Shown: one piece after another, positions 1-5,975 of the stretch
Position numbering within the stretch: position 1 is the stretch's first letter
Layout: every line of letters starts with the position of its first letter
Assembly (NCBI GenBank): GCA_023435545.1
Contig: JAEYRQ010000625.1
Span: 1-5,985, forward strand
DNA: 5,985 nt
Direction of reading: 5' to 3'
From: Pseudomonadota bacterium
Lineage (GTDB): Bacteria > Pseudomonadota > Alphaproteobacteria > Rhizobiales > Tepidamorphaceae
Notes under the pieces: model-generated
What the model was told of the DNA's origin: nothing
The model's input: the letters and a program-made list of their open reading frames with translations, nothing else
The model's database searches: none
Made by a program: the position numbers and the translations under genes

Positions 1-1154
1 GCCGCCATCAGCCCGTCGCCGCGCACCTCGCCAACATGGACATGCTCGCCGACGGCACGGGCCAGTTCGGCACGGAAATAGGCGCCGGTCTCGCCCGCGT
101 TGCGAACGAGGTCCATCTCGTCGATCAGCTCCAGGTTGGCGATTCCGGCCGCCGCGCAGATCGGATGGGCGGAATAGGTCCAGCCGTGGCCGATGGCACC
201 CAGCCTGTCGGAGCCCTCGACCAGCACCTGCCAAAGCTTCTCGGAAACGATCACGCCCGACAGCGGCGCGTAGGCCGAGGTCAGCCCCTTGGCGATGGTG
301 ATCAGGTCGGGCTCCATCCCATAGTGATCGGAGCCGAACATCGACCCGAGCCGGCCGAAGCCGGTGACGACCTCGTCGGCGACCAGCATCACGTCGTGCT
401 TCTTCAGGACCGCCTGGATCTTCTCCCAGTAACCGGCGGGCGGCGGCACGATGCCTCCGGTGCCCAGGATCGGCTCGCCGATGAAGGCGGCGACGGTCTC
501 CGGACCCTCCGCCACGATCAGGGCGTCGAGCTGGTCGGCGCAATGCTGCGAGAACTGCTCCTCGCTCATCGAACGGTCGGCGCGGCGGAAATAGTAGGGC
601 GCCTCGGTGTGCAGGATCGGCGCGCGCGGCAGGTCGAACGCGTTGTGGAACAGCTCGAGCCCGGTCAGCGAGCCGGTCATCACGCCGGAGCCGTGATAGC
701 CGCGCCAGCGGGAGATGATCTTCTTCTTCTCCGGCCGCCCGAGGATGTTGTTGGCGTACCAGATCAGCTTGATGTTGGTCTCGTTTGCGTCGGACCCGGA
801 CAGGCCGAAATAGACGCGGCTCATGCCCTTCGGCGCGCGCTCGACGATCATCCGCGCAAGTCGGATGGACGCCTCGGTGCCGTGCCCGACATAGGCATGG
901 TAGTAGGCCAGCTCGCGCGCCTGCTCGGCGATCGCATCGGCGATCTTGCGGCGCCCGTAGCCGACATTGACGCATTAGAGCCCGGCGAAGGCGTCGAGGC
1001 TGGTGCGGCCCTTCGTGTCGGTGATGTAGACGCCCTCCCCGCCCGAAACGATCCGGTTCGGCGTCTCGCCGCGCGCATGCGCGCCCATGTGAGTCGAAGG
1101 GTGGAAGAAATGGTCGCGGTCGAAGGCGTCGAGTTCGTTATTGCGGTCGAGCAT
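1..1154 (-). pseudogene. doeD: Class III PLP aminotransferase (2,4-diaminobutyrate type), 3'-partial, with in-frame stop at codon 60
   Basis: By context it would convert 2,4-diaminobutyrate to aspartate semialdehyde in the cytoplasm, the third step of ectoine breakdown (Atf in roseobacters, DoeD in Halomonas). Translating 384 codons from the ATG at 1154-1152 gives a continuous class III (omega-aminotransferase) sequence. Visible are the phosphate-binding loop LSGSDANE (about 118-125), WRGYHGSG with PLP-stacking Tyr153, ADEVVTGFGR with Asp260 that pairs with the pyridine nitrogen, and ITIAKG with Schiff-base Lys289 (codon 290-288). About 70-80 C-terminal residues lie off the left edge. Codon 60 is TAA (977-975) inside DAFAGL-stop-CVNVGYGR, a position where relatives carry Tyr or Trp. 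The frame is intact on both sides, so this is a point lesion or a base-call error, not a frameshift. The start lies 17 nt after the dehydrogenase stop with only a weak Shine-Dalgarno, suggesting coupled translation. The family is certain; the exact substrate is inferred from the neighbours. Confidence 0.85.
975..977 (-). other. Premature in-frame TAA stop in the aminotransferase gene
   Basis: The plus strand reads TTA at these bases, giving TAA on the minus strand as codon 60 of the aminotransferase. A change from TAC or TAT (Tyr) needs one substitution; from TGG (Trp) it needs two. The next in-frame ATG is codon 102 (851-849), so reinitiation there would lose the conserved CVNVGYGR segment and part of the active-site wall, although the PLP-binding core would remain. 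Confidence 0.9.
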
Positions 1155-1171
1155 CTCAGGTGTCCCGTGCT

Positions 1172-2665
1172 TCAGGCTGCGTCGAGGCAGACATATTTCA
1201 GGTCGGTGAAGGCTTCGAGGCCGTGGCGCGAGCCCTCGCGGCCGAGGCCGGACTGCTTGATACCGCCGAAGGGGATCGGCGCGCCGGTGATCTTCACCCG
1301 GTTGACCGCCACCATGCCGTAGTCGAGGGCGGCGGCCAGGCGCCGCTGGCGAGCGCCGTTCTCGGTGACGACATAGGCGACGAGGCCGTATTCGATGTCG
1401 TTGGCGCGGGCGATCACCTCCTCATCGGTGTCGAAGGGCGTGACGGCGGCGACGGGCCCGAAGGTCTCCTCGTGCATGATCAGCGCATCGTCCGGCACAT
1501 CGACAAGCAATGTCGGCTGGAAGAACAGCGGGCCGGCGCCGTGGCGGCTGCCGCCAGCGAGCAGGCGGGCGCCGCGCGCCACCGCGTCCTCGACGTGCTC
1601 GGCGACCTTGCTGACCGCGCCCGGATGCATCAGCGGGCCGATCTCGGTGCCCTCGGCGAGCCCGTGGCCGACCTTGAGAGCGCGGATCCGGGCTGCATAG
1701 GCCGCGCAGAACCTGTCATAGAGGGATCGCTGGACGTAGATTCGGTTGGCGGCGAGGCAATCCTGGCCAGAGGTTGCGAACTTGGCGTCGACCGCGATCG
1801 ACACGGCGCGCTCGATCGAGGCGTCGTCGAAGACGATCAGCGGTGCATGGCCTCCGAGTTCCATGACGAGGCGCTTCATCGTCGACGCGCAGTGGGCAGC
1901 GATCAGACGGCCGATCTCCGTCGACCCGGTGAAGCTGATCGCCCGCACCCGCGCGTCCTCGCAAAAGCGGCCGACGATCGTCGCCGCATCGCCGGAGACG
2001 ATGTTGAAAGCGCCGGCGGGCAGGCCCGCCCGCTCGCCCAATTCGGCCAGCGCCAGCGCCGACAGCGGCGTCTGGCTCGCGGGATGAGCGACCACGGTGC
2101 AGCCGGCGGCGAGCGCGGCGGCTGCCTTGCGCGTCAGCATGGCGGACGGGAAGTTCCAGGGCGTGGCAAGGCCGACGACCCCCAGCGGCTCGCGACGCAC
2201 GCTCATCTCGGCGCCGGGCAGATGGCTCGAGACGCCCTCGACATTGATGCGTTTGCACTCCTCCGCGTACCACTCGACGAAGGAGGCCGCGTAGTCGATC
2301 TCGCCGCGCGCCTCGGCCAGCGGCTTGCCCTGCTCGAGCGTCATCAGGACGGCGAGATCCTCCTTCGCCGCGATGATCGCCTCGTACCATTTCCGGAGCA
2401 GGACGGACCGTTGCTGCGGAAGCAGCGACCGCCAGGCGGGGAAGGCCGCGCTCGCGGCGTCGATGGCGTCCGTGGCCTGGTCGGCGTCGAGCGAGGCGAC
2501 CCAGGCGAGGCTCTCGCCGCTGCCGGGATCGGTGACCTCGAAGCTCTCGTTGTTGCTGCCTGCGATCCACTGCCCGCCGACATAGGCATGCTCGCGCAGC
2601 AGGCGCCGGTCGGTCATCAGGTCGAGTGCGTGGTGGCGGTCGGCGCGTGCGAACGTGGCCGGCAT
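1172..2665 (-). CDS. doeC: NAD(P)-dependent aldehyde dehydrogenase, aspartate/succinate-semialdehyde type
   Basis: Predicted cytoplasmic enzyme oxidising aspartate semialdehyde to L-aspartate, the last step of ectoine catabolism (Ssd in roseobacters, DoeC in Halomonas). The product is 497 aa, normal for the ALDH superfamily and closest in style to succinate-semialdehyde dehydrogenases. Visible motifs are TPWNFP with oxyanion Asn171, the NAD-binding FTGSTEIG (245-252), MELGGHAP with general base Glu269, GQDCLAANRIYVQ with nucleophile Cys303, EETFGPV with Glu400, and PFGGIKQSGLGREG near the C-terminus. The usual Lys of the KPA-x-x-TP cofactor motif is His194 here (HPASQTP). I chose the ATG at 2665 because AGGAG (2676-2672) sits six bases upstream; an ATG at 2671 abuts that Shine-Dalgarno. 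It lies downstream of the AsnC-type gene and 17 nt before the aminotransferase, consistent with one operon. The assignment to aspartate semialdehyde rests on context; succinate semialdehyde or another aldehyde remains possible. Confidence 0.9.
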   Translation of the reverse strand: MPATFARADRHHALDLMTDRRLLREHAYVGGQWIAGSNNESFEVTDPGSGESLAWVASLDADQATDAIDAASAAFPAWRSLLPQQRSVLLRKWYEAIIAAKEDLAVLMTLEQGKPLAEARGEIDYAASFVEWYAEECKRINVEGVSSHLPGAEMSVRREPLGVVGLATPWNFPSAMLTRKAAAALAAGCTVVAHPASQTPLSALALAELGERAGLPAGAFNIVSGDAATIVGRFCEDARVRAISFTGSTEIGRLIAAHCASTMKRLVMELGGHAPLIVFDDASIERAVSIAVDAKFATSGQDCLAANRIYVQRSLYDRFCAAYAARIRALKVGHGLAEGTEIGPLMHPGAVSKVAEHVEDAVARGARLLAGGSRHGAGPLFFQPTLLVDVPDDALIMHEETFGPVAAVTPFDTDEEVIARANDIEYGLVAYVVTENGARQRRLAAALDYGMVAVNRVKITGAPIPFGGIKQSGLGREGSRHGLEAFTDLKYVCLDAA

Positions 2666-2671
2666 CGGCAT

Positions 2672-2678
2672 CTCCTCT
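2672..2678 (-). promoter_or_regulatory. Ribosome binding site that sets the dehydrogenase start
   Basis: The minus strand reads AGAGGAG, a near-perfect Shine-Dalgarno. It is six bases from the ATG at 2665 but touches the upstream in-frame ATG at 2671, so it favours the downstream start. Confidence 0.7.
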
Positions 2679-2710
2679 TCCCGGTTCGGCCCCGAGTCTA
2701 GCGCCAGCCG

Positions 2711-2749
2711 GCGGAGAGAGGGGCCGTTCCCGGTGCCTTGCGGAGAGAG
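2711..2749. repeat. Direct repeat pair GCGGAGAGAG in the asnC-dehydrogenase gap
   Basis: An exact 10-base sequence occurs at 2711-2720 and 2740-2749, with starts 29 bp apart. It lies in the 128-bp gap between the AsnC-type gene and the dehydrogenase (CTCTCTCCGC on the transcribed-gene strand). The rest of this gap shows no clear terminator and no convincing promoter. The repeat may be regulatory or may be chance in a GA-rich stretch. Confidence 0.5.
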
Positions 2750-2793
2750 ACTGTCTGCGTCGCCGCCCCCGGGCAGACCAATCGTCCCGGCGC

Positions 2794-3312
2794 TCAGGCG
2801 TCCTCGTCCGGCACCAGCACGGTCAGCGGAAGCGCCGTCGCCTCCTTCACGGTCCGGGTGACGATGTAGGTGAAATAGCGGTCGATGCCGATCTCGCGCT
2901 CCAGAAGCCCGTCGACCAGCCGCTGGTAGGCATCTATGTCGGGCGTCATCACCCTCAGCAGATAGTCGATGCCGCCGCCGACCGACCAGCAGTCGACGAA
3001 CTCCGGCGTCTCCCGCACGACACGCTCGAACCGGTCGAAATCCGCCTGGCGGTGATTGGCGAGCGTGATCTCCATCAAGACGGTGGCGACCGGGGCGATG
3101 GCGCGGGCCGCGACGCGGGCATGGTAGCCGGTTACGATTCCCGCCTGCTCGAGCCGGCGAAGCCGCGTCCAGCACGGCGTCGCCGATAGCCCGACCTTCT
3201 CGGCAAGGGCGAGCTTGGTGATGCGCCCGTTCAACTGGATCGCCTCGAGGATCCTCAAGTCGATCGCATCGAGGCGCGGCATCGTTGCGCGTCCGGTCAT
3301 GGCGGATACCAT
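2794..3312 (-). CDS. doeX: Lrp/AsnC-family transcriptional regulator of the ectoine cluster
   Basis: DNA-binding regulator, called AsnC in roseobacter ectoine clusters and DoeX in Halomonas, thought to control the catabolic genes beside it. The longest reading gives 172 aa. The N-terminal helix-turn-helix spans about residues 31-60 (ITKLALAEKVGLSATPCWTR then LRRLEQAGIV), following the family-typical LDAIDLRILEAIQLNGR. The C-terminal effector/oligomerisation (RAM) domain covers about 78-165 and includes the glycine-rich VGGGIDYLLRV. Three in-frame ATGs are possible at 3312, 3300 and 3282. The last begins MPRLDAIDL, gives 162 aa, and fits usual family length best; none has a strong Shine-Dalgarno. 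It is first in the leftward group with the dehydrogenase and aminotransferase, and divergent from the MocR-type gene. The family is secure; the effector (perhaps diaminobutyrate or an amino acid) is inferred. Confidence 0.88.
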   Translation of the reverse strand: MVSAMTGRATMPRLDAIDLRILEAIQLNGRITKLALAEKVGLSATPCWTRLRRLEQAGIVTGYHARVAARAIAPVATVLMEITLANHRQADFDRFERVVRETPEFVDCWSVGGGIDYLLRVMTPDIDAYQRLVDGLLEREIGIDRYFTYIVTRTVKEATALPLTVLVPDEDA

Positions 3313-3366
3313 GATGCGGCAAGATTTCCATTGTCAATTGGACTGATTTGTCCATCCTAGGAAATC
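3313..3366. promoter_or_regulatory. Divergent promoter region between asnC-type and enuR-type genes
   Basis: Only 54 bp separate the two outermost start codons, and the stretch is AT-richer than its surroundings. On the minus strand TTGACA (3337-3332) is a perfect -35 box for the leftward operon, but the matching -10 is poor (CATGGT at 3313-3308, 18-bp spacer). On the plus strand TTGTCA (3331-3336) is a 5/6 -35 box overlapping the leftward one, again with a weak -10 (CATCCT, 3353-3358). The two boxes share bases, so polymerases or regulators would compete. An inverted repeat TGGAC-N6-GTCCA (3339-3354) lies in the same region. Confidence 0.5.
3339..3354. repeat. Inverted repeat TGGAC-N6-GTCCA, candidate operator
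   Basis: TGGAC at 3339-3343 and GTCCA at 3350-3354 form perfect 5-bp arms around a 6-bp spacer, just downstream of the overlapping -35 boxes. Lrp/AsnC regulators often bind short dyads of this kind near their own promoter. The arms are short, so chance is possible. Confidence 0.4.
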
Positions 3367-3373
3367 ATGACAT
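3364..3373 (-). promoter_or_regulatory. Inverted copy of the CATGAT-containing motif at the enuR start
   Basis: The minus strand reads ATGTCATGAT, sharing nine consecutive bases (TGTCATGAT) with the plus-strand motif at 4835-4844 before uehA. It overlaps the enuR start codon, so part of the match (the ATG) is forced. A repressor bound here could block its own gene. This is a candidate EnuR half-site, inferred only from the repetition. Confidence 0.35.
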
Positions 3374-4752
3374 TGTGGCAGCCCGATCCCACCCTTCTCC
3401 GGCGTCCCGCCTACCTCTCGCTGGCTGAGCAGATCGCGGAGGCGATCGGGGACGGACGGCTCGCGCCGGGCAACCGCCTGCCGACGCATCGCCGGCTTGC
3501 CGACGACCTCGGACTATCGGTGCAGACGGTGAGCCGCGCCTATGACGAACTGATCCGCCGCGGCTTGATCTCCGGCGAGATCGGGCGCGGCACCTTCGTC
3601 CAGGCGCGGCGCCAGGAGCCGCCGCAACCCTACCTGCCCGAGCGGCTGGGCGAGGTAATCGACCTGTCGATCCTAAAGCCGGTCTGCGAGGCGATGCACC
3701 ACCAGCGGCTGAAGCAGGCGCTGACCTGGCTGGGCGAATCGCTGTCGGAGAGCGCGGCGCTGTCCTTCCGGCCGAACGTGGTGTTTCCCCGCCACCGCGC
3801 TATAGCCGTCGAGTGGCTGCGCCGCTGTGGACTGATGGCCTCGCCCCAGAACGTCAGCCTGACCAACGGCGCGACCCCAGCGATGACGGTGGCATTGATG
3901 AGCGTCGCGCCACCAGGCTCGACAATCGTCGCCGAGGCGATCGGGCACCACACACTGGTGCCGCTGGCCACCTATCTCGGACTGAACCTGATCGGGGTCG
4001 AGATCGACGAAGATGGTCTCGTGCCGGACGCGCTCGAGGATGCCTGCCGGCAGTCTCCGGTGCGCGCGCTGTTCCTGCAGCCCTCGGTGATCAACCCGAT
4101 GGCGACGCTGATGAGCCAGGCGCGGCGCCAGGAGATCGCCGAAGTCGCCCGCCGCCACGACATCGCGATCGTCGAGAACGATATCCTCGGGCCGCTGGTC
4201 GAAGACCGGCCGCCGCCGGTCGCTGCGCTGGCGCCTGAGCGGACCCTTTATGTCACCAGTTTTACCAAGATCACCGTGCCGGGCCTCCGGATCGGCTATC
4301 TGGTGGCACCGGACCGCTACGTCGCCGCGGTGGCGAACCGGCAGCTCGTGACCAACTGGATGGCCACGCCGATGGTGGCCGAGATCGCCTCGCGCTGGAT
4401 CAGCGACGGCACTGCGGCCGAACTGGTCCTCTGGCAACGAGAGGCGCTGCGCAACCGCTACGCCATCGCGGCCGAGATACTGGGCGACACGCCCTACCAC
4501 GCCCATCGCGACGGGCTTCACGTCTGGCTGCCCCTGCCCGAGAACCGCAGCGAGGAAGGCTTCGTGGCGCAGGCCAGGCTGCAGGGGGTGGCGATCGCGC
4601 CGGGGATTTCCTTCCGCATTTCCGACGCCCCTTGGCGGCCTGCGGTTCGCATTTCGCTCGGATCGACGGATGAGGCGGATCTCAGGGCCGGCCTCGGCGT
4701 CGTGACCAAGCTGCTGCTGGCCGATCCCGAGCACCTGCTGCTGGCGATCTGA
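3367..4752 (+). CDS. enuR: MocR/GntR-type PLP-dependent regulator, EnuR of ectoine uptake and catabolism
   Basis: Predicted transcription factor of 461 aa. A GntR-type winged helix occupies about residues 12-82 (LSLAEQIAEAIGDGRLAPG, LPTHRRLADDLGLSVQTVSR, GRGTFVQ). An aminotransferase fold type I domain covers about 100-450. PLP-site residues are preserved: Asn243 in INPMATLM, Asp272 in IVENDILGPL, Schiff-base Lys301 in SFTKITVPGLRIGY, Arg308, and the C-terminal Arg428 in AVRISLG. In Ruegeria pomeroyi EnuR the PLP lysine is Lys302, almost the same position; that protein represses ectoine uptake and catabolism genes and is relieved by N-alpha-acetyl-diaminobutyrate and diaminobutyrate bound through PLP. 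The usual acidic-acidic-Tyr motif after the Asn is END-I here. The start at 3367 has AGGA (3359-3362) four bases upstream. It precedes uehA in the same direction with a 206-bp gap. The MocR family is certain; EnuR identity is strong because of the adjacent UehA. Confidence 0.92.
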   Translation: MTLWQPDPTLLRRPAYLSLAEQIAEAIGDGRLAPGNRLPTHRRLADDLGLSVQTVSRAYDELIRRGLISGEIGRGTFVQARRQEPPQPYLPERLGEVIDLSILKPVCEAMHHQRLKQALTWLGESLSESAALSFRPNVVFPRHRAIAVEWLRRCGLMASPQNVSLTNGATPAMTVALMSVAPPGSTIVAEAIGHHTLVPLATYLGLNLIGVEIDEDGLVPDALEDACRQSPVRALFLQPSVINPMATLMSQARRQEIAEVARRHDIAIVENDILGPLVEDRPPPVAALAPERTLYVTSFTKITVPGLRIGYLVAPDRYVAAVANRQLVTNWMATPMVAEIASRWISDGTAAELVLWQREALRNRYAIAAEILGDTPYHAHRDGLHVWLPLPENRSEEGFVAQARLQGVAIAPGISFRISDAPWRPAVRISLGSTDEADLRAGLGVVTKLLLADPEHLLLAI

Positions 4753-4834
4753 CCGCCGTTGCCCTCCGGGGTACCGTAGTGCCGCCTGAGAACCGGGCGC
4801 GCCATGGCCAGTGTAATGCGCAGATTCGGCTATA

Positions 4835-4867
4835 TTGTCATGATATTATTTTACGGATTGACATGAT
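4835..4867 (+). repeat. Near-identical direct repeats TTG(T/A)CATGAT upstream of uehA, candidate EnuR operator
   Basis: TTGTCATGAT (4835-4844) and TTGACATGAT (4858-4867) differ at one base of ten, and their starts are 23 bp apart, about two helical turns. The second copy contains the TTGACA -35 box of the presumed uehA promoter. MocR-type regulators commonly bind pairs of short direct or inverted repeats overlapping the promoter, which fits. The stretch is AT-rich in an otherwise GC-rich window. No search was possible to match it to the published EnuR site. Confidence 0.55.
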
Positions 4868-4886
4868 TTTTGTTCTCGCATGAACT
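4858..4886 (+). promoter_or_regulatory. Presumed uehA promoter
   Basis: A perfect sigma-70 -35 box TTGACA (4858-4863) is followed after 17 bp by TGAACT (4881-4886), a 3/6 match to the -10 consensus. Transcription would start near 4893 and leave a leader of about 65 nt before the uehA ATG. A weak -10 fits a regulated promoter. The upstream part of the gap (4753-4830) shows no clear terminator or other element. Confidence 0.5.
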
Positions 4887-4890
4887 TGTT

Positions 4891-4918
4891 CCCATGGCTC
4901 GACGACCATCGAGATGGG
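4891..4918 (+). promoter_or_regulatory. Bulged inverted repeat (hairpin) in the uehA leader
   Basis: CCCAT (4891-4895) and CTCGA (4898-4902) pair with ATGGG (4914-4918) and TCGAG (4909-4913). This makes a 10-bp stem with a two-base GG bulge and a 6-nt loop. It falls at the predicted transcription start or early leader, 40 nt before the uehA start codon. It lacks a T-tract, so it is not an intrinsic terminator. It could be an operator dyad on DNA or an mRNA-stabilising 5' hairpin. Confidence 0.5.
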
Positions 4919-4943
4919 CCATTCGCGACCATCCGACAAAGAC

Positions 4944-4950
4944 AAAGGGG
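4944..4950 (+). promoter_or_regulatory. Ribosome binding site that sets the uehA start
   Basis: AAAGGGG ends eight bases before the ATG at 4959. It supports that start over the in-frame ATG at 4914, which lies inside the hairpin arm and would add 15 hydrophilic residues before the signal peptide. Confidence 0.75.
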
Positions 4951-4958
4951 AACATTCG

Positions 4959-5975
4959 ATGCGAAATCTGTTCGGGACGAGCTTGCGCACGCTGGCGCTC
5001 GGGACAGCGCTGTCGGCGGTTGGCTTCGCCGCACACGCGGCCGAATGGCGCTACGCCTTCGAGGAGGCGCTGCACGAGGTGCAGGGCGTCTACGCCACCA
5101 AGTTCAAGGAATATGTGGAGGAGAACTCGGACCACACGGTTACCCTCTTCCCGTTCGGCACCCTCGGGGAATCCGCCGACATCATGGAGCAGGCGCAGGC
5201 CGGCATACTCCAGTTCGTCGACCAGTCGCCCGGCTTCACCGGCGCGCTGATCCCCGAGGCGCAGGTGTTCTTCGTGCCTTACCTGCTGCCGCAGGACGAG
5301 GACGAACTGTTCGAGTTTTTCCGCACCTCCAAGGCGATCAACGAGATGTTCCCGGAGCTCTACGCCCAGCAGGGACTGGAGCTTCTCAACATGTTCCCGG
5401 AGGGCGAGGTCTGCCTGACCACGCAGGAGCCGGTGATGTCGCCCGCCGACCTGAACGAGGTGAAGTTCCGGGTCATGACCAATCCGCTGCTGGTCGCCGC
5501 TTATGACGTCTGGGGTGCTACCCCGACGCCGCTGCCCTGGGGCGAGGTCTACGGCGCCCTGCAGACCGGCATCATCCAGGGCCAGGAGAATCCCGGATTC
5601 TTCCTGGAGTCCACCAAGATGTACGAGGTCACCAACGTCATCACCTGCCTCGGCCACAACAATTTCACCACCGCGGTGATGGCCAACAAGGACTTCTATG
5701 ACGGGCTGCCGGCCGAGGACCAGGAGCTGATCCAGAACGCCATCCAGCACGCCTTCGACTACATCCTCGACTATCAGCGCGGCCTGCAGGAGGAAGCGCT
5801 GAAGAAGATCAAGGAAGCAAAGCCGGACATGGTCATCAATACCCTCTCCGAGGAGCAGCGCCAGCCCTTCATGGAGGCTGCCGCCGAGGTCGAGGCGACC
5901 TTCATCGAGATGACCGGTGAGAGCGGCAAGAAGATCCTCGAGCAAATGAAGGCCGACCTCGAGGCGGTCCAGTAG
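4959..5975 (+). CDS. uehA: TRAP transporter periplasmic ectoine/5-hydroxyectoine-binding protein
   Basis: Extracytoplasmic solute receptor (DctP family) that captures ectoine and hydroxyectoine and delivers them to the UehBC membrane subunits. The product is 338 aa from the ATG at 4959. Residues 1-28 are a Sec signal peptide with Arg2 and Arg10, a hydrophobic core, and an AHA-A cleavage region, so the mature protein starts near EWRYAFEE. Long stretches resemble what I recall of Halomonas elongata TeaA: the segment from GESADIMEQ through ILQFVDQSPGFTGALIP, SKAINEMFPELYA, TNPLL, and GATPTPLPWGEVYGALQTGI then QENP. Arg171 in KFRVMTNPLL matches the conserved TRAP arginine that binds the ligand carboxylate. 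The protein is complete, and only 10 bases follow its stop. uehB and uehC should follow outside the window. It is the first gene after the candidate EnuR operator and has its own promoter. Ectoine specificity comes from recalled similarity, not an alignment. Confidence 0.93.
   Translation: MRNLFGTSLRTLALGTALSAVGFAAHAAEWRYAFEEALHEVQGVYATKFKEYVEENSDHTVTLFPFGTLGESADIMEQAQAGILQFVDQSPGFTGALIPEAQVFFVPYLLPQDEDELFEFFRTSKAINEMFPELYAQQGLELLNMFPEGEVCLTTQEPVMSPADLNEVKFRVMTNPLLVAAYDVWGATPTPLPWGEVYGALQTGIIQGQENPGFFLESTKMYEVTNVITCLGHNNFTTAVMANKDFYDGLPAEDQELIQNAIQHAFDYILDYQRGLQEEALKKIKEAKPDMVINTLSEEQRQPFMEAAAEVEATFIEMTGESGKKILEQMKADLEAVQ

Noticed and set aside
975..977. Recoded stop (readthrough or alternative code) in the aminotransferase
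   Set aside because: TAA is not a known selenocysteine or pyrrolysine codon, there is no recoding signal I can see, and relatives carry Tyr or Trp here. A mutation or sequencing error is simpler.
36..1322. Long plus-strand open frame (428 codons) opposite the aminotransferase
   Set aside because: It is antisense to a clearly homologous class III aminotransferase. Its residue mix (rich in R, G, A, D and V, without a recognisable domain) is typical of a mirror frame in GC-rich DNA.
1160..2701. Plus-strand open frame of 513 codons
   Set aside because: It is antisense to the complete aldehyde dehydrogenase gene, has no domain I recognise, and has compositional features of a shadow frame.
1172..3355. 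A 727-residue minus-strand protein fusing an N-terminal extension to the dehydrogenase
   Set aside because: The extension is an out-of-frame reading of the AsnC-type gene and the intergenic gap. The dehydrogenase homology begins near 2665, which has its own Shine-Dalgarno.
3673..4734. Minus-strand open frame of 353 codons opposite enuR
   Set aside because: It is a shadow of the MocR-type gene, with no recognisable motif.
4753..4830. Intrinsic terminator after enuR
   Set aside because: Short GC-rich complementary pieces are present but no stable stem followed by a T-tract.
4914..4958. Upstream ATG for uehA at 4914
   Set aside because: It would place a charged stretch before the signal peptide and lies in the hairpin arm. 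The ATG at 4959 has a good Shine-Dalgarno and begins a normal signal sequence.
4851..5945. Minus-strand open frame of 364 codons opposite uehA
   Set aside because: It is the leucine/valine-rich mirror of the TRAP binding-protein gene. It runs through the promoter region and has no supporting signal.
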